Shown here: positions 59,684 to 64,000 of the stretch, in pieces
Position numbering within the stretch: position 1 is the stretch's first letter
Layout: each line of letters begins with the position of its first letter
NCBI RefSeq assembly: GCF_015475875.1
Contig: NZ_JADKYM010000001.1
Coordinates: forward strand, 186,001 to 250,000
Reading direction: 5' to 3'
Length of the DNA stretch: 64,000 nt
Source of the DNA: Sphingopyxis solisilvae
Lineage (GTDB): Bacteria; Pseudomonadota; Alphaproteobacteria; Sphingomonadales; Sphingomonadaceae
Program-made: the position numbers and the translations under genes
Notes under the pieces: model-generated
What the model saw: only the letters and a program-made list of their open reading frames with translations
What the model was told of the DNA's origin: nothing
Database searches by the model: none

Positions 59684-60700
59684 TCAGCCCATTGGATAAA
59701 GGATGTCTTTGCTCACTTTATGCAATGCCGTCATCACCTCGTCGCTCAGCACCAGATCCATCGCATCGAGGATCGGCTGGAGCTGGTCATCGGCGCTGAC
59801 CCCGACGATCGTCGAGGCGACGAAGTCATGCTGTTTCGACCAGGCGGTCGCCATCGTGACCGGGTGCAGCCCGGCGTCTTCGGCGATCTGCAAATAGCGC
59901 GCGGTCGCGGCAAGGCTCTTCTCGTTGACGAAGCGCTGGCCCATCGCGGCCTGCCGCCCCTCCATCTTCAGATAGCGCGAGAAGCGCGCGCCCTCGGGTG
60001 TCGCACCGCCCTGATATTTGCCCGAGAGCACCCCGCCGGCGAGCGGCGAATAGGGGATCAGGCTGACGCCTTCCTGGCGACACACCTGTTTCAGCTCATC
60101 CTCGAAACGGCGGTTGTTGAGGCTGAAATTATTCTGGATGGTGTGATAGCGCGCTACGCCCAGCTGTTCCGACGCCGCAAGCGATTTCATCAGCCCCCAG
60201 CTCGTTTCGTTCGAGCAGCCGAGGATGCGGACCTTGCCGACGCGGACCAGCTCGTCGAGCGCGTCCATCACCTCGTCATAAGGCGCATCATGGTCAGGCC
60301 AGTGCGTCTGGTAGAGGTCGACATAGTCGGTTTGCAGCCGCGTCAGGCTGTCGTCGATCGCCTGGAAGATATTCTTGCGGTCGAGCGCGGTCATGCCGCC
60401 TCGGCATGGCGATTTGAACCACACATGGCTCGGCCCCGACACCTTGGTGGCCAGGATGATCGCGTCGCGCGGCTTGGTCTTCAGCCAGCGCCCGACGATC
60501 TCTTCGGTGCGGCCGACCCATTTGATGTCGGGTGGCACCGGATAACCCTCGGCGGTATCGTAGAAGTTGATCCCGGCCTCAAAGCAACGATCGAGGATGC
60601 GGAACGCCGCGGCCTCGTCGGTCTGGCTGCCAAAGGTCATCGTCCCCATGCAGATGTCGGACACATGGATGGCGCTCTTGCCAAGACGGCGACTCTGCAT
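59684..60700 (-). CDS. Aldo/keto reductase (Tas/YajO-like)
   Basis: A 338-residue AKR: GTMTFGSQTDEAAAFRILD, INFYDTAEGYP (Asp, Tyr), ILATKVSG (Lys), YQTHWPDHD (His) and IVGVSADDQLQ for NADPH binding. It resembles the Tas/YajO group. The substrate is unknown. It is the second AKR in the window but not a close copy of the one at 24695-25690. Confidence 0.92.
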   Translation of the reverse strand: MQSRRLGKSAIHVSDICMGTMTFGSQTDEAAAFRILDRCFEAGINFYDTAEGYPVPPDIKWVGRTEEIVGRWLKTKPRDAIILATKVSGPSHVWFKSPCRGGMTALDRKNIFQAIDDSLTRLQTDYVDLYQTHWPDHDAPYDEVMDALDELVRVGKVRILGCSNETSWGLMKSLAASEQLGVARYHTIQNNFSLNNRRFEDELKQVCRQEGVSLIPYSPLAGGVLSGKYQGGATPEGARFSRYLKMEGRQAAMGQRFVNEKSLAATARYLQIAEDAGLHPVTMATAWSKQHDFVASTIVGVSADDQLQPILDAMDLVLSDEVMTALHKVSKDILYPMG

Positions 60701-60763
60701 GGCTCTGTTCTCCGGTCAGAAGAGGGGAGCGCCGTCTTTAGGTTGCGGGATGCAACCTTGCAA

Positions 60764-61354
60764 TCAGATCAGCAGCGCGAGCGATCCGACGAGCAGCATC
60801 GCCATCGTCCAGTTAAACGCGCGCAGCCGTGCCGGGCTGGACAGCCAGCCGCGCAGCACCTGACCCATCACCGCCCACAGGCTGGTCGAGGGCAGGTTGA
60901 TCAGGCCAAAGATCACGGCGACGAGCAGCACCGCGCCCAGATTGCGGTCGGGCGCATAAAGCGCAATCGCGGTCAGCGCCATCGACCAGGCCTTTGGATT
61001 GACCCACTGGAACAGCATGGCCTGGACAAAAGTCATCGGCTTGCCGCGCGTGCCGCCTTCCGTATCGGGCGCCGCCGCGTTGGCGATCTTCCACGCCAGC
61101 CACAGGAGATAAGCGACGCTCACCACATTGAGCACGAGGTTCAGCACTGGAAACAGGTCGAACAGTCCCATCAACCCGACGCCGACCAGCACGATCATCA
61201 AAGTAAACCCGATGCCGACGCCGAGCGCGTGCGGCACCGTGCGGCGGAGCCCAAAATTGGCCCCCGACGCCATCAGCATCATATTGTTCGGCCCCGGCGT
61301 GATCGACGAAACGAGCGCGAAGGCGGCGAGCGCGGCGAGGGTGGTCTGACTCAT
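60764..61354 (-). CDS. LysE/RhtB-family amino acid exporter
   Basis: A 196-residue inner-membrane exporter with about six hydrophobic segments. SSITPGPNNMMLMASGANFGLRR is the LysE signature and WVNPKAWSMALTAIALY is the central motif. It exports amino acids or related metabolites. ATG at 61354 is chosen because the frame upstream runs antisense into the Lrp gene. It is divergent from that Lrp-type regulator, the classical arrangement for Lrp control. Confidence 0.92.
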   Translation of the reverse strand: MSQTTLAALAAFALVSSITPGPNNMMLMASGANFGLRRTVPHALGVGIGFTLMIVLVGVGLMGLFDLFPVLNLVLNVVSVAYLLWLAWKIANAAAPDTEGGTRGKPMTFVQAMLFQWVNPKAWSMALTAIALYAPDRNLGAVLLVAVIFGLINLPSTSLWAVMGQVLRGWLSSPARLRAFNWTMAMLLVGSLALLI

Positions 61355-61388
61355 GGACGCAACATAATCGGCATCTGGACGGTGCGGG

Positions 61389-61424
61389 TTGCAAAGAATC
61401 GCAAAAATTGCGTACTGGATGCAA
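61389..61424. promoter_or_regulatory. Putative Lrp-type operator between lysE and lrp genes
   Basis: Alternating TTGC and GCAA blocks occur at 61389-61392, 61401-61404, 61408-61411 and 61421-61424, giving nested inverted repeats (GCAA-AAA-TTGC in the centre). The 73-base divergent spacer contains nothing else, so this is the probable binding site of the regulator at 61428. Confidence 0.55.
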
Positions 61425-61427
61425 TCT

Positions 61428-61880
61428 ATGAGCAAGATGGATGATATCAGCCGCAAAATATTGCGCGAACTGTCCTGCGACGGACGAATCTCGAACCTCG
61501 AACTCGCCGAGCGCGTCGGGCTTTCGCCTTCGGCCTGTTTACGGCGGGTGCAGGAACTAGAGCGGAGCGGGGTAATCACCGGCTATCGCGCCGCGATCGA
61601 TCCGGCAAAGCTGGGGCTGGCTTTCATGGCGTATGTGACCGTCGGACTGTCGACCCACACCAAGAAGGCGCAGTCCGATTTCGAACAGGCGATGGCCGCG
61701 GCGCCCGAAGTGCGCGAGTGCCACAATGTCACTGGCGCAATCGAATATCTGCTGCGGATCGAGACCGCGGATCTGGCGGCGTACAAGCATTTTCACACCG
61801 AAGTGCTGGGCGTGCTGCCGCAGGTGCATTCGATCAGCACCTATGTGGTGATGGAGTCGACGAAAGACGAGCGGGCTTAG
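61428..61880 (+). CDS. Lrp/AsnC-family transcriptional regulator
   Basis: A 150-residue regulator: DDISRKILRELSCDGRISNLELAERVGLSPSACLRRVQELERSGVI (AsnC helix-turn-helix, residues 4-55) and the RAM effector domain with AFMAYVTVGL, VRECHNVTGAIEYLLRIE and VHSISTYVVME. It probably senses an amino acid and controls the divergent exporter. ATG at 61428 is chosen over the in-frame TTG at 61389. Confidence 0.94.
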   Translation: MSKMDDISRKILRELSCDGRISNLELAERVGLSPSACLRRVQELERSGVITGYRAAIDPAKLGLAFMAYVTVGLSTHTKKAQSDFEQAMAAAPEVRECHNVTGAIEYLLRIETADLAAYKHFHTEVLGVLPQVHSISTYVVMESTKDERA

Positions 61881-61886
61881 ATTAGC

Positions 61887-61914
61887 CGTCGCCCCCGCCT
61901 TCGCGGTGGCGACG
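61887..61914. repeat. Short family-4-like palindrome
   Basis: CGTCGCC at 61887 and GGCGACG ending at 61914 are exact complements with a near-complementary interior. It starts six bases after the lrp stop, and looks like a single hairpin of the family seen at 41823-41918. It may terminate the lrp transcript. Confidence 0.6.
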
Positions 61915-61957
61915 ATGGTGCCTTGAACCGCGCCACCCGCCACCGCATATCGGTTTC

Positions 61958-62944
61958 ATGACGAAACTTTCCTTCCTTGACCTCGTGCCCGTCACCGACA
62001 CCGGCACGATCGCCCAGTCGCTTGCCAATGCCGCCGATCTTGCCCGCCATGCCGAGGCGCTCGGTTACCAGCGCTATTGGGTCGCCGAACATCATGGCAT
62101 GGCGGGGATCGCCAGCGCGGCAACCGCGGTCGTATTGGCGCATATCGGGCAGGCGACCTCGACGATCCGGATCGGCGCGGGCGGGATCATGCTGCCCAAC
62201 CATGCACCGATGGTGATCGCCGAACAGTTCGGGACGCTGGACGCGCTGTTTCCGGGGCGCATCGACCTGGGCCTGGGCCGCGCGCCGGGATCGGACGGCG
62301 TGGTGGCGCGTGCGCTCCGCCGCAACCTGGCGAGCGACGAGCGACAATTCCCGCAGGATGTCGTCGAATTGCAGGCTTTCCTTGCCGGTGACGACCGGCT
62401 CGGCATTCGCGCAGTGCCGGGCGAGGGGACCAATGTGCCGCTGTGGATATTGGGATCGAGTCTGTTCGGTGCGCAGCTCGCCGCGATGCTGGGGCTGCCC
62501 TATGCGTTTGCCAGCCATTTCGCGCCCGACGCGCTCGACGAAGCGCTCGACATCTATCGCCGCCAGTTCAAGCCGTCGGCGCAGCTTGCCGAGCCCTATG
62601 CCGCCGCAGCGTTCAATGCGTTCGCAGCCGACACGCGCGAGGAGGCCGAGTTGCTGGCATCGTCGCAGCAGCAGGCGTTCGTCGCGCTGCGTACCGGCAA
62701 TCCTGGCAAGATGAAACCGCCGCTGGCAGGTTACAAGGACAGCCTGCCGCCCAACGCGCGCGCGATCCTCGACCATGTGCTGCAATGTTCGGCGGTCGGG
62801 ACCGTCGATGACATCGCGGCGGGCCTGAAAGCCTTCGTTGCGCGCACCGGTGTCGACGAGGTTATCATCGCGTCGTCGATGTACGACCATTCTGCGCGCA
62901 AACGCTCGCTGGCGCTGACAATGGAGGCTGCCAAGCGTGCCTGA
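61958..62944 (+). CDS. LLM-class flavin-dependent oxidoreductase
   Basis: A 328-residue luciferase-like protein: [64 protein letters not shown] and [12 protein letters not shown] are the F420/FMN barrel motifs of the YhbW-like MsnO8 subgroup. The reaction is unknown; related enzymes are annotated as alkanal monooxygenase-like. Confidence 0.92.
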   Translation: MTKLSFLDLVPVTDTGTIAQSLANAADLARHAEALGYQRYWVAEHHGMAGIASAATAVVLAHIGQATSTIRIGAGGIMLPNHAPMVIAEQFGTLDALFPGRIDLGLGRAPGSDGVVARALRRNLASDERQFPQDVVELQAFLAGDDRLGIRAVPGEGTNVPLWILGSSLFGAQLAAMLGLPYAFASHFAPDALDEALDIYRRQFKPSAQLAEPYAAAAFNAFAADTREEAELLASSQQQAFVALRTGNPGKMKPPLAGYKDSLPPNARAILDHVLQCSAVGTVDDIAAGLKAFVARTGVDEVIIASSMYDHSARKRSLALTMEAAKRA

Positions 62945-63048
62945 CCGCGCTGTGTTGACGCACCTTGCGGCGCGGCAGTATAGGGACGGTCCGACCAAGG
63001 GCGGCCCAGCGGGGTCGCCTTTTTACTTTTGCCTGAAAGGTGCCTGCC

Positions 63049-64000
63049 ATGTCGATCACGCCGCTCATGCCCGTTTACCCCCGGTGCGCTGTGCGTCCGG
63101 TGCGCGGCGAGGGCGCCTATCTGATTGGCGAGCGCGGCGAGCGGTATCTGGACTTTGCCAGCGGCATTGCCGTCAACCTGCTGGGCCACGGCCATCCGCA
63201 TCTGACCAAGGCGATTCAGGAGCAGGCGGCAACGCTGATGCACGTGTCGAACCTTTACGGCAGCCCGCAGGGCGAGGCCTATGCCCAGCGCCTCGTCGAC
63301 AACACTTTTGCCGATACAGTGTTCCTGACCAATTCGGGCGCCGAGGCGGTCGAATGCGCGATCAAGACGGCGCGCGCCTATCATTCGAGCGCCGGCAACG
63401 CGCACAAACATACGCTCATCACCTTCAACAACGCCTTCCACGGCCGCACGCTCGGGACGATTTCGGCGACCAATCAGGAAAAGCTGCGCAAGGGGTTCGA
63501 CCCGCTGCTGCCCGGTTTCGCCTATTCGCCGTTCGACGATCTCAACGCCGCGCTTGACCTGGTCGACGACAATACCGCGGGCTTCCTGATCGAACCGATT
63601 CAAGGCGAGGGCGGCATTCGCCCTGCATCGCAGCCGTTCCTGCAGGGACTGCGTGACATCTGTAACGAACGCGACCTGATGCTCGTATTCGACGAGGTCC
63701 AGTGCGGCGTCGCGCGCACCGGCTCGCTTTATGCCTATCAGGAATTCGGCGTGACGCCTGACATCATGGCGAGCGCCAAGGGGATCGGTGGCGGTTTCCC
63801 GATGGGGGCGTGCCTGGCGACTGAGAAAGCGGCGCGCGGGATGGTTATCGGCACCCACGGTTCGACCTATGGCGGCAACCCGCTGGCGTGTGCCGCAGGG
63901 CAAGCGGTGCTCGACGTCGTTCTGGAAGAAGGTTTCCTCGATCAAGTCAAGGCGACCGGCGAACGGCTGCGCAGCGCGCTCGAGCAGCTGATCCCGAACC
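63049..64000 (+). CDS. argD: Acetylornithine aminotransferase (partial, runs off the window)
   Basis: The first 317 residues of a class III PLP aminotransferase. [93 protein letters not shown] and the PLP lysine in [13 protein letters not shown] match ArgD, which makes N-acetylornithine in arginine synthesis. GAAAGG precedes the ATG. The gene is open to the last base and the C-terminal ~80 residues are missing. Confidence 0.94.
   Translation, partial: MSITPLMPVYPRCAVRPVRGEGAYLIGERGERYLDFASGIAVNLLGHGHPHLTKAIQEQAATLMHVSNLYGSPQGEAYAQRLVDNTFADTVFLTNSGAEAVECAIKTARAYHSSAGNAHKHTLITFNNAFHGRTLGTISATNQEKLRKGFDPLLPGFAYSPFDDLNAALDLVDDNTAGFLIEPIQGEGGIRPASQPFLQGLRDICNERDLMLVFDEVQCGVARTGSLYAYQEFGVTPDIMASAKGIGGGFPMGACLATEKAARGMVIGTHGSTYGGNPLACAAGQAVLDVVLEEGFLDQVKATGERLRSALEQLIPN

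Noticed and set aside
59426..61444. 672-codon plus-strand frame over DUF411, aldo/keto reductase and LysE
   Set aside because: Runs across three minus-strand genes with clear family motifs.

Overview
The window is a 64 kb stretch of G+C-rich (about two-thirds G+C), gene-dense alphaproteobacterial chromosome. The gene content points to a sphingomonad, most likely Sphingopyxis-like: a CcrM-type GANTC methyltransferase, a PEP-CTERM (exosortase) regulatory module, a three-gene pnt transhydrogenase, an aa3-oxidase subunit IV micro-protein beside pntAA, a TonB receptor with an IVVTG-type N-terminus, and abundant palindromic intergenic repeats. Family calls rest on reading motifs by eye; no database search was run. 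I saw no rRNA, tRNA, CRISPR array, prophage or insertion sequence.

Layout. 0-6.7 kb: YdcH-like protein, TerC, isocitrate lyase with a divergent XRE/ScfR-type regulator, an HD-GYP protein and a CPBP protease. 6.8-14.7 kb: mannose-1-phosphate guanylyltransferase, then divergently an EpsB-type sugar transferase, histidine kinase PrsK, sigma-54 activator PrsR and TPR lipoprotein PrsT. Together these make a polysaccharide/PEP-CTERM locus, preceded by a candidate PEP-CTERM box and a -24/-12 promoter. 14.7-27 kb: GntR regulator, nitroreductase, a POT peptide transporter with two tandem amidohydrolases, NnrU, DUF1003, a 998-residue STAND-like ATPase, aldo/keto reductase and a dicarboxylate symporter.

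27-43 kb: glmM, DUF1272, a ThiD-VOC fusion, rnhB, a short-chain dehydrogenase, ccrM (under a dense GANTC cluster), folP, a host-attachment family protein, a second dehydrogenase, a degenerate NtrC-type regulator, and the pnt genes, which are interrupted by a low-G+C ORFan and a fasciclin lipoprotein. 43-54.6 kb: beta-helix/diheme cytochrome pair, maiA overlapping a TonB receptor, a MarR-PqqD-HprK-like-nucleotidyltransferase cassette, gph, glmU, GNAT and vapBC. 54.6-64 kb: glmS, GFA-type protein, HAD hydrolase, dienelactone hydrolase, DUF411 protein, aldo/keto reductase, a lysE/lrp divergent pair, a luciferase-like monooxygenase and the start of argD, which runs off the window.

Themes. Many neighbouring genes overlap by four bases (ATGA or GTGA), implying translational coupling. 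Nearly all palindromic repeats sit directly behind a stop codon, but one copy lies in frame inside the signal-peptide region of an amidohydrolase. The best candidates for new biology are the HprK-like/PqqD/nucleotidyltransferase cassette (48.4-51 kb), the GANTC cluster upstream of ccrM, the sigma-54-type regulator that has lost its GAFTGA threonine, Walker B glutamate and an arginine finger, and the metal-ligand-less amidohydrolase partner.
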